Origin: Plantactinospora mayteni
Lineage (GTDB): Bacteria; Actinomycetota; Actinomycetes; Mycobacteriales; Micromonosporaceae
DNA: 64,000 nucleotides
Reading direction: 5' to 3'
Assembly: GCF_016862935.1 (NCBI RefSeq)
Contig: NZ_BONX01000046.1
Span: 1 to 64,000 of the forward strand
Positions 7,772 through 18,564 of this stretch are shown piece after piece (within the stretch, counting starts at the first letter, position 1; each line of letters starts with the position of its first letter). The notes under the pieces are model-generated. The model made no database searches. It was given only the letters and a program-made list of their open reading frames with translations, and had not been told where the DNA came from. The position numbers were made by a program, and so were the translations under genes.

Positions 7772-8989
7772 ATGGCTGAGACACCCGTGGACCCGGTGCT
7801 GCGGGCCGAGTCCAGTTCGCAGCGGGCCACCTTCCTGGAACTCTTCCTCGATCTGGTCTTCGTCTTCGCGCTCACCCGGGTCTCCCAACGACTGGTCGAG
7901 GACTTCACCACCGATCAGCGCATCCTGCTCTCCGAGGCCGGCCAGACCCTGGTGCTCTTCCTGGCGCTCTGGCTGATCTGGGCGTCGACGGCCTGGGTCA
8001 CCAGCACCCTGGAGCCCGAGGCGTTCGCCGTGCAGGGCGTCGTGGTGATCACCGTGGTGTGCAGCATGGTGGTGGCGGTCGCGTTGCCAGAGGGGTTCGG
8101 CGATCGGGGCCTCATCTTCGTCGTCGCCTACCTCGCGGTCCAGTTCGGCCGGATCGGGTTCTTCCTGCTCGCCACCCGTGGCCGGATCATCGCGGGCGAC
8201 CCCGCGGCGCCGAAGCGGGTGCTCTTCTGGACCGCGCTGACCGCCGTGCCGTGGCTCGTCGGCGGACTGGCCGGCGAGAGCGTCCTCCGTGGGGTGCTCT
8301 GGAGCGTCGCGGTAGGCGTGGACTATCTCGGGTTCACGCTGGGCTGGCCGACCCCGCGACTCGGACGCTCGCAGTACGGCACGCAGCCGTTCGCCGGGGA
8401 GCACCTGGCCGAGCGCTACCAGCAATTCCTGTTGATCGCGCTCGGCGAGTTGATCCTCGTCACCGGGATCACGTTCAGTGGCGGTGGTGGCGCCTTCACT
8501 CCGGCCCGGACCGGTGCGCTGGGCCTGGCGCTGCTGACCACGGTGCTGCTCTGGCGGATCTACTTCTACCGGGCCGGGCACGTGCTGCCGACCGCGATCA
8601 TCCAGGCCCGGGATCCGGCCCGGCTCGGCCTCTCGGCCGCGTACACGCACCTGATCATGATTGCCGGGATCGTGCTCACCGGGGTCGGCTACGAGCTGAC
8701 CATCACCCACCCGTTCGGGCACATCGTGCCCGCCTGGCTGATCGCCATCCTGGGCGGACCCGCGCTCTTCCTGGCCGGGCGGGCTGGCTTCGAGTTCCAG
8801 GTGTTCGGGCGAATCTCCTGGCCCCGGGTCGCCGGAGTGGTCCTGCTGGGTGCGACGGCGCCGACGATGGGCCGGCTGCCGCTGCTGGCGGTGGCCGGCA
8901 CCACCGCCGGGATACTGCTCGGAGTCGCCGTCTCCGACCTGCGCCGCTCGCGTGGCCGCGCGCCGGAGCAGCCAGCACCGCCGATCTGA
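7772..8989 (+). CDS. ltrA: Low temperature requirement protein A (LtrA) family membrane protein
   Basis: 405 aa, polytopic with about ten to twelve hydrophobic segments. The N-terminal hallmark RATFLELFLDLVFVFALTR is that of LtrA, and a second family motif is EHLAERYQQFLLIALGE. LtrA was named for a Listeria mutant that grows poorly in the cold; its molecular function is unknown. ATG 7772 has no convincing Shine-Dalgarno site. The gene is monocistronic and ends just before a convergent toxin-antitoxin pair. Confidence 0.85.
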   Translation: MAETPVDPVLRAESSSQRATFLELFLDLVFVFALTRVSQRLVEDFTTDQRILLSEAGQTLVLFLALWLIWASTAWVTSTLEPEAFAVQGVVVITVVCSMVVAVALPEGFGDRGLIFVVAYLAVQFGRIGFFLLATRGRIIAGDPAAPKRVLFWTALTAVPWLVGGLAGESVLRGVLWSVAVGVDYLGFTLGWPTPRLGRSQYGTQPFAGEHLAERYQQFLLIALGELILVTGITFSGGGGAFTPARTGALGLALLTTVLLWRIYFYRAGHVLPTAIIQARDPARLGLSAAYTHLIMIAGIVLTGVGYELTITHPFGHIVPAWLIAILGGPALFLAGRAGFEFQVFGRISWPRVAGVVLLGATAPTMGRLPLLAVAGTTAGILLGVAVSDLRRSRGRAPEQPAPPI

Positions 8990-8991
8990 CC

Positions 8992-9027
8992 GGCCCTCGT
9001 CAGCGTCAGGCCCTCGTCGGCGTCAGG
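8992..9027. repeat. Two tandem copies spanning the antitoxin stop codon
   Basis: The 19-bp unit GGCCCTCGTCGGCGTCAGG occurs at 8992-9010 and 9009-9027 (period 17, one mismatch). The second copy contains the genuine stop (TCA, 9023-9025) of the minus-strand RHH gene; the first is a downstream duplicate. Confidence 0.8.
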
Positions 9028-9334
9028 CGGCGGTCGGGTGGGCGAGCGCGGCCAGGGCCCGGCGTACGTCGGCCAGTGACACCGTCGCCGAGTCGTCCAG
9101 GTCGGCCAGCCCGGCCTCGATCCACTGCCGCATCAGGGTGGTCACCCCGATGCCCCGCGCCTCGGCGGCCGAGCGGACCCGTTCGTAGGTGTCCAGCGGC
9201 AGGCGTACGGAGCGGCTGACCATCGGCACGTCGCTGTCGGGGGTGGGCAGCTCGACCGGCTGCGCGTCGTCGATCAGGTCCGCGAGCTGGTCGCCCCCGG
9301 CATGGAACCGCTTGATGGCATCGTCTCGGTGCAT
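9023..9334 (-). CDS. Ribbon-helix-helix antitoxin (BrnA-like)
   Basis: About 103 aa. The segment SRSVRLPLDTYERVRSAAEA followed by GVTTLMRQWIEAGL reads as a ribbon-helix-helix DNA-binding fold, typical of an antitoxin that neutralises its toxin and represses the operon. ATG 9334 is chosen because GGAGG lies 8 nt upstream; a TTG at 9430 overlapping the toxin stop would add 32 residues and remains possible. The toxin gene sits immediately upstream, the toxin-first order known for BrnTA. Confidence 0.7.
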   Translation of the reverse strand: MHRDDAIKRFHAGGDQLADLIDDAQPVELPTPDSDVPMVSRSVRLPLDTYERVRSAAEARGIGVTTLMRQWIEAGLADLDDSATVSLADVRRALAALAHPTAA

Positions 9335-9426
9335 CGTCACCGCCTCCTCCTCGTCCCCGTGCTCGATCTCGTGATCGATCCCGGTCTCCTGGTGCGCGAT
9401 CTCGGGCCCGCCCGGTGAGGTCGGAC

Positions 9427-9714
9427 TCAACGTCGTCGCCCCTGGATCGCCTCCTCGTAGCGCTTGGACTCGATGTCGGTCAGGTCCCGCGCGGAGAGGA
9501 TGTCCCAGTCGTTGTCAACTTGATCGGCCTCGGCCAGCAGGATGGCCAGTCGTCGCCCGCGCCGTGCCGTGGCGTAGACGACCATCACGTCGTCGCCGAG
9601 GTGCCGGATTACCCGTCGGGCGCTGTGCAGCGCCTCCCACACCTCGCCGGGGGTGACGTCGTGGACCGTCAGGTTGCCCAGTGCCTCGTCGGTGAAGCTG
9701 AACCTGCTGCCCAC
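9427..9714 (-). CDS. BrnT-like toxin of a type II toxin-antitoxin pair
   Basis: About 95 aa. The C-terminal part DILSARDLTDIESKRYEEAI resembles the ISAR...E...Y pattern of BrnT/RelE-superfamily toxins, and VMVVYATARRGRRLAILLAE gives the central beta strands. Such toxins are usually ribonucleases, but the N-terminal BrnT signature is weak, so the assignment rests on fold, size and the RHH partner. The start is uncertain: GTG 9714 and GTG 9735 both lack a clear ribosome-binding site. Confidence 0.6.
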   Translation of the reverse strand: MGSRFSFTDEALGNLTVHDVTPGEVWEALHSARRVIRHLGDDVMVVYATARRGRRLAILLAEADQVDNDWDILSARDLTDIESKRYEEAIQGRRR

Positions 9715-9870
9715 GCCGGGGAGCGTACCACGCACGTAACACGCCGGGGGAGTGGCGGACGCGGGCCGCCGCCCCGGCGCCGCTTCCCCGGCGGAGATGC
9801 GAGGATGGGGGTGGTATCCCGGGGCGGGAGAGTTCCGGGGAGGACCGACCGCACCCCTTCGGAGGCCGTG

Positions 9871-10227
9871 GTGAAGCGCCAGGCGTACCAGCCGATCCTG
9901 ATCACCGACGCCTCGCGCAGCCAGGACGACCAGCTGCGTACCCGCCAGCGCCGGTACATCGTGATGATGTCCATCCGGGCGCTCTGCGTCGTCGTCGGCG
10001 CGATCCTGGTCGGTGCCAAGGCACCGCTGCTCTGGCTCTGGCTGCCGCTCTGCGCCGTCGGCATGGTGCTGATCCCGTGGCTGGCGGTGCTGCTCGCGAA
10101 CGACCGCCCGCCGAAGGAGGAGCACCGGATCGGCGCCAAGCTGCGTCGTACGCACCTCGACGAGACCCCGCCCCGGGCGCTGCCCGCCGAGGAGCGGGCG
10201 CACCGGGTGATCGACGCCGAGCCGTGA
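9871..10227 (+). CDS. DUF3099 membrane protein
   Basis: 118 aa. The N-terminal ILITDASRSQDDQLRTRQRR and YIVMMSIRALCVVVGAILVG are typical of DUF3099. Two transmembrane helices (about residues 30-48 and 54-75) are followed by a basic cytoplasmic tail. Function is unknown. GTG 9871 follows GGAGG by 5 nt; the GTG one codon earlier is too close to it. Monocistronic. Confidence 0.85.
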   Translation: MKRQAYQPILITDASRSQDDQLRTRQRRYIVMMSIRALCVVVGAILVGAKAPLLWLWLPLCAVGMVLIPWLAVLLANDRPPKEEHRIGAKLRRTHLDETPPRALPAEERAHRVIDAEP

Positions 10228-10371
10228 TCCGTACCGGCCGCCCCGGTCGGTAGTCTCGCCCGGGCCGGTGATCGACTTCGCTCACCGGCCGGGCAGCTCG
10301 CATGCCCGTCGAGCCACCCGCGCGGAACCCGAACGGCCGGCGTGGAACGCGAACGGTCCGGAGGAGTAGCG

Positions 10372-10749
10372 GTGGGTAGCTGGGGTTTCGGCAACTTCGA
10401 CAACGACACCGCGGCGGACCACCTGTCGATCGTCACCAAGCGACTGCTCGACGAGGTCACCGAGGCGATGTCCGGCGACCCGGTCGAGCTCGAGCCGGAC
10501 GAGTACTGGGGCGTGGCGGTGCCGTGCAACCTCGAACTGCTCTATCGGCTTGCCGAGTTGCCGTACGTCGGCGTGTGCCTGCCGGAGCCGGACGTCGCCA
10601 TCGAGTGGAAACGGCACTACCTGGCCGTCTGGGACGAGAACATCGGCGGGCTCGTCGAGTCGGCGCAGGCCCGGGAGACCCGCCGGGCCGTTTTGGTCGA
10701 GACCTTCGACCGGTTCATCGCGGCGGCCCGACGCGAGGCCACGGACTGA
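10372..10749 (+). CDS. DUF4259 protein
   Basis: 125 aa. It begins VGSWGFGNFDNDTAADHL, the hallmark of DUF4259. The rest is acidic and helical with no signal peptide or membrane segment. Function is unknown; family members are often near immunity or toxin genes, but no such partner is evident here. GTG 10372 has GAGGAG 5 nt upstream. Its stop-codon region is tandemly duplicated downstream. Confidence 0.8.
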   Translation: MGSWGFGNFDNDTAADHLSIVTKRLLDEVTEAMSGDPVELEPDEYWGVAVPCNLELLYRLAELPYVGVCLPEPDVAIEWKRHYLAVWDENIGGLVESAQARETRRAVLVETFDRFIAAARREATD

Positions 10750-10808
10750 GGTGGCCACGGACTGAGCGGTCACGGACGAAGTGGTCACGAGCGGTCACGG
10801 GATGAGCG
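10737..10808. repeat. Stop-anchored degenerate tandem repeat after the DUF4259 gene
   Basis: GGCCACGGACTGAG occurs at 10737-10750, where its TGA is the true stop, and again at 10753-10766 (period 16). Shorter degenerate copies of GGTCACGGA/GAGC follow to about 10808. Confidence 0.75.
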
Positions 10809-10873
10809 GGGGCCCGGACGGAGTGGACCGAAAACGGTCGCCGACCGGGCGACCCGATCGGCTGACTGTCCGG

Positions 10874-11902
10874 TCAGCCGGCGACCTCGGCGGACCCCTC
10901 GGCGGCGACTTCCGCCGCGACCTCGGTGGACCCGTCGGCTACCGGTCGGGCACCGAGGGTGCCGACAGCCGCCGCGCCCAGTTCGGCCGCCCGGTCTAGC
11001 GCCTCGGCCGTGGACGCCCCGGCGACCCGGGCCGCCAGCAGGCCGGCTGCGAACGCGTCCCCGGCTCCGGTCACGTCCCGCACCGGCACCCGGCGGGCCG
11101 GCGCGGAGACCACCTCGCCGCCGCGCTCGGCCCAGACCGCACCGGCGGCCCCGTTCTTCACCACCACGTGCGGGGTCACCTCGGTCAGGGCACCCGCCTG
11201 GGCGGCCGGTGAGCCCGGGCCGGCCAGTACCGCCGCCTCGTCCGCGTTGGCGAGCAGCAGGTCGGCATCGCGTACCCAGGACAGGAACGCCGCCGCGCCG
11301 ACCCGGCGCAGCGGTTCGGCGGAGGCTGCGTCGACGCTGGTGGTGAGGCCGCGCCCGCGCGCGGCGGCCAGCGCCCGCCGCCCGGCCTCCCGCGACCCGG
11401 CGTCCAACAGGGTGTACGCGGACAGGTGCAGATGGGTCGCGTCCGCGCTCGCGCCCAGCACGGCCTCCACCTGCTCCGGGGTCAGCCGGAGGTTCGCCCC
11501 GCGCTGGGTGACCATGGTCCGCTCCCCGTTCCCGGCCAGCACGATGACGGTGCCGGTCGGTACGTCCGGATGCCGCCGCACCGCACAGCGCACCCCCAGC
11601 GCGGTCAGTTCGGCGAGCCGGGACGCGCCCGCGTCGTCCGCGCCGACGGCGCCGACCAGGGTCACCGGGCAGCCCTGCCAGGCCAACCAGGCGGCGGTGT
11701 TGGCGGCCTGGCCGCCACCGGTGACCCGGATCTCGGCCGAGGTGTCCGAGCCGGGTGCCACCGGCCCGGCCAGCACCGCCAGCACGTCGGTGACGATGTC
11801 GCCGACCACGACGATCCTGGAGCCCGCCCGTGCCGGGCCCGGCCCGCGCCCGCTCGTCCGCACGCCGTCGCGGTCCGGCCCGCCGTGCTCCGGAGTGGTC
11901 AT
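10874..11902 (-). CDS. psuK: PfkB-family sugar kinase, probable pseudouridine kinase
   Basis: 342 aa. A ribokinase-fold kinase: the N-terminal sugar-binding GGGQAANTAAWLA, and the C-terminal PfkB signature DVTGAGDAFAAGLLAA with the catalytic Asp. It phosphorylates pseudouridine to pseudouridine 5'-phosphate if it acts with the upstream glycosidase, as in the psuK-psuG operon. The ATG shares one base with the psuG stop (TGATG at 11900-11904). The last 20 residues are a repetitive Ala/Glu tail. Sugar specificity is inferred from context only. Confidence 0.8.
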   Translation of the reverse strand: MTTPEHGGPDRDGVRTSGRGPGPARAGSRIVVVGDIVTDVLAVLAGPVAPGSDTSAEIRVTGGGQAANTAAWLAWQGCPVTLVGAVGADDAGASRLAELTALGVRCAVRRHPDVPTGTVIVLAGNGERTMVTQRGANLRLTPEQVEAVLGASADATHLHLSAYTLLDAGSREAGRRALAAARGRGLTTSVDAASAEPLRRVGAAAFLSWVRDADLLLANADEAAVLAGPGSPAAQAGALTEVTPHVVVKNGAAGAVWAERGGEVVSAPARRVPVRDVTGAGDAFAAGLLAARVAGASTAEALDRAAELGAAAVGTLGARPVADGSTEVAAEVAAEGSAEVAG

Positions 11903-12819
11903 CACCGGGTGGCGGCGGCCACGGCGATCTGGGCCGCGAGGGCCGCGTTGCGCAGGATGATCCGGACGTTCACCGCCAGGCTGGCGCCCTCGGTAGCGGA
12001 GTGGAAGTGGGCCAGCAGGAACGGGGTGACCGCCTTGCCGGTCACTCCCTCGGCGGCGAGCCGGGCCAGCCCGTCGGCCAGGGTGCGGTCGTGCAGGGCC
12101 GGATCGAGCTGCTCGGCGGTGGGGAGCGGGTTGGCTACGATCAGCGCGCCCGGCTGGACGCCGTGCGCGGCCCGGGCCGCCAGTACGGCGGCGACCTGCT
12201 CCGGCGAGTCGACCGACCAGTCCAGGTCGAAGCCGCCGTCGGTGACGAAGAAGCCGGGGAACCGGCGGCTGCGGTAGCCGGCCACCGCCACACCGAGCGT
12301 CTCCAGCCGTTCCAGCGTCGCGCCGACGTCGAGGATCGACTTCACCCCGGCACAGACCACCGCGATCGGGGTACGGGAGAGCGTGGTCAGGTCGGCCGAC
12401 TCGTCGAAGGTCTGCGCCGCCTCCCGGTGCACCCCGCCCAGCCCGCCGGTGGCGAAGACCCGGATCCCGGCCGCCGCCGCGACCGCGCTGGTGGCGGCCA
12501 CCGTGGTCGCCCCGTCCGCCCCGGTCGCGGCGGCCAGTGCCAGGTCGCGTACGGAGAGTTTGGCCACCCCGTCCGAGGAGGCGAGTCGGGTCAACTGGGC
12601 GTCGTCGAGGCCCACCACGAGAACGCCCTCGACCATGCCGATGGTGGCCGGCACCGCCCCGTCGGCGCGTACCGCCGCTTCGATCTCGCGGGCCACCCGC
12701 AGGTTGTCCGGGCGGGGCAGGCCGTGCGAGACGATGGTGCTCTCGAGGGCGACGACGGGACGGCCGGCGCGCAGTGCCTCGGCCACCTCGGCGCCGTACC
12801 GGATCTGGAAATCGGTCAC
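11902..12819 (-). CDS. psuG: Pseudouridine-5'-phosphate glycosidase
   Basis: 305 aa. PsuG reversibly splits pseudouridine 5'-phosphate into uracil and ribose 5-phosphate, using Mn2+ and a catalytic Lys. Conserved blocks are [37 protein letters not shown] and [18 protein letters not shown], where the Lys is in [11 protein letters not shown] 12819 is chosen because GGTGG lies upstream and the product then starts like other PsuG proteins. First gene of a two-gene pseudouridine salvage operon, divergent from the DUF3039 gene. Confidence 0.92.
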   Translation of the reverse strand: MTDFQIRYGAEVAEALRAGRPVVALESTIVSHGLPRPDNLRVAREIEAAVRADGAVPATIGMVEGVLVVGLDDAQLTRLASSDGVAKLSVRDLALAAATGADGATTVAATSAVAAAAGIRVFATGGLGGVHREAAQTFDESADLTTLSRTPIAVVCAGVKSILDVGATLERLETLGVAVAGYRSRRFPGFFVTDGGFDLDWSVDSPEQVAAVLAARAAHGVQPGALIVANPLPTAEQLDPALHDRTLADGLARLAAEGVTGKAVTPFLLAHFHSATEGASLAVNVRIILRNAALAAQIAVAAATR

Positions 12820-12925
12820 GGCTGACCACCGTACGGGCCGGCACCGGCGGGTGTTCCGGTGGACCGCTCGGCAGTGACCTGCCAAACTTGAGCGTTGGCG
12901 GGGTCACTAGGGAGGAATCACTGCC

Positions 12926-13144
12926 GTGAGCACTCAGGTTCTCGAGCGTCCGGAGCTGAAGGACGCGGACACCGGGCCAGAAATGTTCCACTACGTCCGG
13001 AAAGACAAGATCGCCGAGAGCGCGGTCATGGGGACCTTCGTTATCGCACTCTGCGGTGAGACGTTCCCGGTAACCAAGGCCGCCAAGCCGGGCTCGCCGG
13101 TCTGCCCGAAGTGCAAGGAGATCTACAACTCCATGCGGGACTGA
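12926..13144 (+). CDS. DUF3039 zinc-ribbon-like protein
   Basis: 72 aa, full length for this actinobacterial family. The conserved CGE...SPVCPKCKEIYNSM supplies three cysteines that could bind zinc with another ligand. Function is unknown. The GTG at 12926 follows GGAGG (12911-12915) by 10 nt. It precedes the TRIC-family gene by 38 bp, but that gene appears to have its own promoter. Confidence 0.85.
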   Translation: MSTQVLERPELKDADTGPEMFHYVRKDKIAESAVMGTFVIALCGETFPVTKAAKPGSPVCPKCKEIYNSMRD

Positions 13145-13170
13145 GCCGGGCCGGGCCACCCCTGCTCGCG

Positions 13171-13176
13171 TAACAT
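13171..13176 (+). promoter_or_regulatory. -10 box for leaderless TRIC-family gene
   Basis: TAACAT is followed by 6 nt and the GTG start at 13183. That spacing places the transcription start at the start codon, the standard leaderless arrangement in actinobacteria. No Shine-Dalgarno sequence is present. Confidence 0.5.
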
Positions 13177-13182
13177 CCTGCG

Positions 13183-14007
13183 GTGACCGCCGCAGCCGCC
13201 CTGCTCCTCGCCGACCTCACCGGTGTGGCGATCTTCGCCGCCTCCGGCGCGTCAGCCGCGGTGGTGAAGCGGCTCGACCTGTTCGGCGTGGTCTTCGTCG
13301 GCTTCGTCGCCGCGCTCGGCGGCGGCATCTTCCGGGACCTGGTGATCGGCGACGGGCCACCACTGGCCTTCGCCGACTGGCGGTACGCGGTCACCGCCAT
13401 GGTCACCGCCGCGGCGGTCTTCTGGCTGCATCCCCAGTTGGCGCGGCTGCGTACCACCGTGCTGGTCCTCGACGCGGCCGGGCTCGGCCTCTTCACCGTC
13501 ACCGGTACGCTCACCGCGCTGGACGCCGGCCTGCCGCCGGTCGGCGCCGGCATGATCGGCATGATGGCCGGCATCGGCGGCGGACTGGGCCGGGACCTGC
13601 TCACCGGGGAGATCCCGGTGGTACTGCGCCGGGAGATCTACGCGGTGGCGGCGCTGGCCGGCGCGGTCGCGGTGGTCGGCCTGGAGCGGGCCGGCCTGGC
13701 CGGGCCGGGGCCGCTGATGGCGGCGGCGCTCTTCGTCTTCGCGGTCCGGCTGGTGGCCCTGCGCCGCCGCTGGTCCGCTCCGGTCCCGACCGACCCACCG
13801 GCCGGCGACGCTCCCGGCCCGGCGGACGACATCTCCGCCCGCCCGGTCGAAGAACTTCCCGCCCGCCCGGCGGACGACATCTCCGCCCGTTCGGCGGACG
13901 ACCTCGGCCGTCGCTCGGCGGACGGCCGTGACCGTCGACCCGGCAGGCAGGCGCGCTCGCCGCACGACCGTGCCGTTCCGCCCGACGGGCGGCCCGGGTC
14001 GGGCTGA
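13183..14007 (+). CDS. TRIC (UPF0126) family cation channel-like membrane protein
   Basis: 274 aa. Two repeated three-helix blocks with glycine-rich motifs (GVVFVGFVAALGGGIFRDLV and MIGMMAGIGGGLGRDLLTGE) identify the UPF0126/TRIC family, whose prokaryotic members form trimeric K+ channels. Residues 1-205 are the membrane domain. The remaining 70 residues are a charged tail with degenerate repeats (ADDISARP, EELPARP, ADDISARS, ADDLGRRS), absent from the core family. The GTG start appears leaderless (see 13171-13176). Confidence 0.85.
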   Translation: MTAAAALLLADLTGVAIFAASGASAAVVKRLDLFGVVFVGFVAALGGGIFRDLVIGDGPPLAFADWRYAVTAMVTAAAVFWLHPQLARLRTTVLVLDAAGLGLFTVTGTLTALDAGLPPVGAGMIGMMAGIGGGLGRDLLTGEIPVVLRREIYAVAALAGAVAVVGLERAGLAGPGPLMAAALFVFAVRLVALRRRWSAPVPTDPPAGDAPGPADDISARPVEELPARPADDISARSADDLGRRSADGRDRRPGRQARSPHDRAVPPDGRPGSG

Positions 14008-14198
14008 CCGGTCCGGACTCCCCGCCGGATCGAGGGTCGCCGACCGGCGTCGCGAAGCGGCCGGAGAGGCTCGGCCGAGGCCCGGGCCGGCGGTGCCAAC
14101 TGTGCCCGCTGTGGCGTCGGTGTCGCCTGGGTCGGACGGGGCCGGCTGGTTATGCTGGTACGGCCTTCGCGCTCGGTCCGGTCGCGGAGGCGTTTTTC

Positions 14199-15959
14199 GT
14201 GTGGTCGGATACCTGGCCGTCGGAGGGGAGTGTTCGCGTGGGAGCCCGACTGCCGGTTCTTGAGTCGTTTCCGGCGCTGCGGGCGTGGCAGCGTAAGGCG
14301 TTGGTGGAATACCTGCGACGCCGCTCCGAGGACTTCCTGGCCGTGGCCACGCCCGGCGCCGGCAAGACCACCTTCGCGCTGCGGATCGCCGCCGAACTGC
14401 TCGCCGACGGCACCGTCGAGGCGGTCACGGTGGTCGCCCCGACCGAGCACCTGAAGACCCAGTGGGCCGACGCGGCGGCCCGGGTCGGCATCCAGCTCGA
14501 CGCCGCGTTCCGCAACGCCGATCTGCACTCCTCGGCGGACTTCCACGGTGCGGTCGTCACCTACGCCCAGGTCGGCATCGCCCCGCAGGTGCACCGCCGC
14601 CGGACGATGACCCGACGGACCCTGGTGATCCTCGACGAGATCCACCACGCCGGTGACTCCCGATCCTGGGGCGACGGGGTCAAGGCGGCCTTCGAGCCCG
14701 CCGTACGCCGGCTGATGCTGACCGGTACGCCGTTCCGGTCGGACGAGAACCCGATCCCCTTCGTGCTGTACGAGCGGGGCGGCGACGGCCTGCAACGCTC
14801 CCGGGCCGACTCCGTGTACGGCTACTCCGACGCGCTCGCCGACGGTGTCGTCCGCCCGGTGATCTTCCTGGCGTACTCGGGGGAGACCCGCTGGCGGACC
14901 AGTGCCGGGGACGAGTTGGCCGCCCGGCTGGGCGAGCCGATGACCCAGGACCTGATCGCCCAGGCGTGGCGTACCGCGCTGGACCCGGCCGGGGACTGGA
15001 TGCCGCAGGTACTCCGGGCCGCCGACGCCCGGTTGCAGGTGCTCCGAGCCGGTGGGGTCTCCGACGCCGCGGGTCTGGTGATCGCCACCGACCAGCAGGC
15101 GGCCCGGTCGTACGCCCGGCTGATCGAGCGGATCACCGGTGAGCGGGCGGTGGTGGTGCTCTCCGACGACCAGGGCGCCTCGGCCCGGATCGCCGCCTTC
15201 ACCGTCTCGGAGCAGCGCTGGATGGTGGCGGTCCGGATGGTCTCCGAGGGGGTCGACATCCCCCGGCTGGCCGTCGGCGTCTACGCGACCAGCGCCTCCA
15301 CGCCGCTCTTCTTCGCCCAGGCGATCGGGCGGTTCGTCCGGGCCCGCCGGCCCGGCGAGACGGCGTCGGTCTTCCTGCCCAGCGTGCCGCACCTGCTCGG
15401 GCTGGCCAGCGAGATGGAGGTCGAGCGGGACCACGTGCTGGGCGAGCCGAAGCGGGACGACGGGCTCGACGACGACCTGCTGGAGCGGGCGCAGCGAACC
15501 GAGCAGGCCAGCGGGGAACTGGAGAAGCGGTTCGAGGCGCTCTCCGCGACCGCCGAGCTGGACCAGGTGATCTTCGACGGGGCGTCCTTCGGCACCGCCG
15601 CCCAGGCGGGTACGCCGGAGGAGGAGGAATATCTCGGCCTGCCCGGCCTGCTCACCGCCGACCAGGTCGCGGTGCTGCTGAACAAGCGCCAGGCCGAGCA
15701 GTTGGCCGCGCAGCGCCGCCGGAAGACCGCCGAGCCGGTGCCGGCGCCCCGGCCGGAGAGCCGCCCGCTCAGCGCGGCGGAGCGGCGGGTCAACCTGCGC
15801 CGCCAGCTCAACGCGCTGGTCGCGGCGCACCACCACCGGACCGGGCTGCCACACGGAAAGATCCATGCGGAGTTGCGCCGCCGCTGCGGCGGTCCGCCCA
15901 GCGCACAGGCCACCATCGAACAGCTCGAGGAGCGGATCGCCACCGTCCAGACGCTGTGA
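14199..15959 (+). CDS. SF2 DEAD/DEAH-type helicase
   Basis: 586 aa. Motif I is ATPGAGKTT (about residue 51), motif II is DEIH, motif III LTGTPFRS, and motif VI AIGRFVRARR, so both RecA-like domains are present. A basic, Gln/Arg-rich tail beyond residue 480 may contact nucleic acid. Overall it resembles RadD-like or restriction-type helicases but has no nuclease or methylase partner here. GTG 14199 follows GGAGG (14186-14190) by 8 nt, and a TATGCT -10 candidate is at 14151-14156. It sits next to sigA, as in other actinobacteria. Confidence 0.85.
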   Translation: MWSDTWPSEGSVRVGARLPVLESFPALRAWQRKALVEYLRRRSEDFLAVATPGAGKTTFALRIAAELLADGTVEAVTVVAPTEHLKTQWADAAARVGIQLDAAFRNADLHSSADFHGAVVTYAQVGIAPQVHRRRTMTRRTLVILDEIHHAGDSRSWGDGVKAAFEPAVRRLMLTGTPFRSDENPIPFVLYERGGDGLQRSRADSVYGYSDALADGVVRPVIFLAYSGETRWRTSAGDELAARLGEPMTQDLIAQAWRTALDPAGDWMPQVLRAADARLQVLRAGGVSDAAGLVIATDQQAARSYARLIERITGERAVVVLSDDQGASARIAAFTVSEQRWMVAVRMVSEGVDIPRLAVGVYATSASTPLFFAQAIGRFVRARRPGETASVFLPSVPHLLGLASEMEVERDHVLGEPKRDDGLDDDLLERAQRTEQASGELEKRFEALSATAELDQVIFDGASFGTAAQAGTPEEEEYLGLPGLLTADQVAVLLNKRQAEQLAAQRRRKTAEPVPAPRPESRPLSAAERRVNLRRQLNALVAAHHHRTGLPHGKIHAELRRRCGGPPSAQATIEQLEERIATVQTL

Positions 15960-15960
15960 A

Positions 15961-15984
15961 GCCGGTGCCGGTGCCGGTGCCGGT
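15961..15984. repeat. GCCGGT hexamer repeat, four copies
   Basis: Four perfect copies of GCCGGT start two bases after the helicase stop codon. A simple microsatellite in non-coding sequence. Confidence 0.7.
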
Positions 15985-16100
15985 GCTGTGGGCGGTGCCG
16001 GGGGCGCGGGGCGACACCGGCCACGCGGTGCCGGCGGCCCGTACCGTCCTGCCGCCGATCGCCGGCTCTGTCGGCAATCGGCGGTGTCGGGGAATAGACG

Positions 16101-16131
16101 ACCGGAGGCGCCCACTCGGGGCACCTCCGGT
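16101..16131. terminator. Bidirectional terminator between helicase and DUF7455 genes
   Basis: An inverted repeat with arms ACCGGAGGcGCCC and GGGCaCCTCCGGT (one mismatch) and a very short loop lies between convergent genes. A T-rich stretch (TGTCCTGTTGGTTT) follows on the + side. Confidence 0.75.
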
Positions 16132-16149
16132 CAACTATGTCCTGTTGGT

Positions 16150-16383
16150 TTAGTTCGCCATCAACTCGGCGCCACGCCAGCTGAACTCGGGGTCAACCGC
16201 GTACCGGACCGTGATCTTCACGAGATCCTCGGCGTACTTGTTCGCGTGATGCCCACAGAACACCAGCTCGCTCCCACCCGCGAGGGTGATCCGAAGCTTG
16301 CCGGCGGCGTTACAGCGGTCGCACCGTTCATCGGCGGCTGGGGGAGCCACCGTCTCGGGCGGCGGCGTGAGGGTCGGGGTCAT
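16150..16383 (-). CDS. DUF7455 zinc-ribbon-like small protein
   Basis: 77 aa. RCDRCNAAGK and ELVFCGHHANKY provide a CxxC plus CxHH-type set that probably binds zinc. This small protein is commonly found next to the principal sigma factor gene in actinobacteria; its function is unknown. ATG 16383 is chosen because GGAGGA lies about 6 nt upstream; an upstream ATG at 16416 is less well placed. Confidence 0.82.
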   Translation of the reverse strand: MTPTLTPPPETVAPPAADERCDRCNAAGKLRITLAGGSELVFCGHHANKYAEDLVKITVRYAVDPEFSWRGAELMAN

Positions 16384-16628
16384 CGCCTTCCTCCTGCGGT
16401 CGTCACCGATGAACACTCTCGTCGGTCATTGCTCACCTATCGTGCAACACCCTTGTGGGGTGTGGCCTTCCCAGTGTGCCCCCGGGGGACCGATGTCACA
16501 CGTGGTAGAGACAGTGTGCCGTGCCACCAGGGTGCCACGTCAACGATCACAAGTGGGGAACCAGCCGATCACGATGTGCCCGATGTACGTGTAGTGATCA
16601 GATGGACACGACTGGTTGACTTTTGGGG

Positions 16629-18275
<1,647 letters not shown>

Positions 18276-18564
18276 GAATGACCTTCCGGAGGCGATGAGC
18301 GAGCACGGCCGGGATCGGCCGGCGCAGCGCTATGCGTTGTGTCGGGCCGATGTGGTTGAGGGACCCCCGTGTCCCGGGCCGGCCGGTGCTCGGCGGTCCG
18401 TGGCGCGTGGGCAGGCGTGAATTGTAGCGCCGTCTGCGGCGATCATCCCGCGCCGCACGCCGGAGACGTGGTCCGGGGCCACCGACCCGATGCGCGTGTT
18501 GACTTTGTAAGGATGATACTCGCGCCAGGGGCGAGACGTCACAGGCGTGCGGGAAGGGGACGTC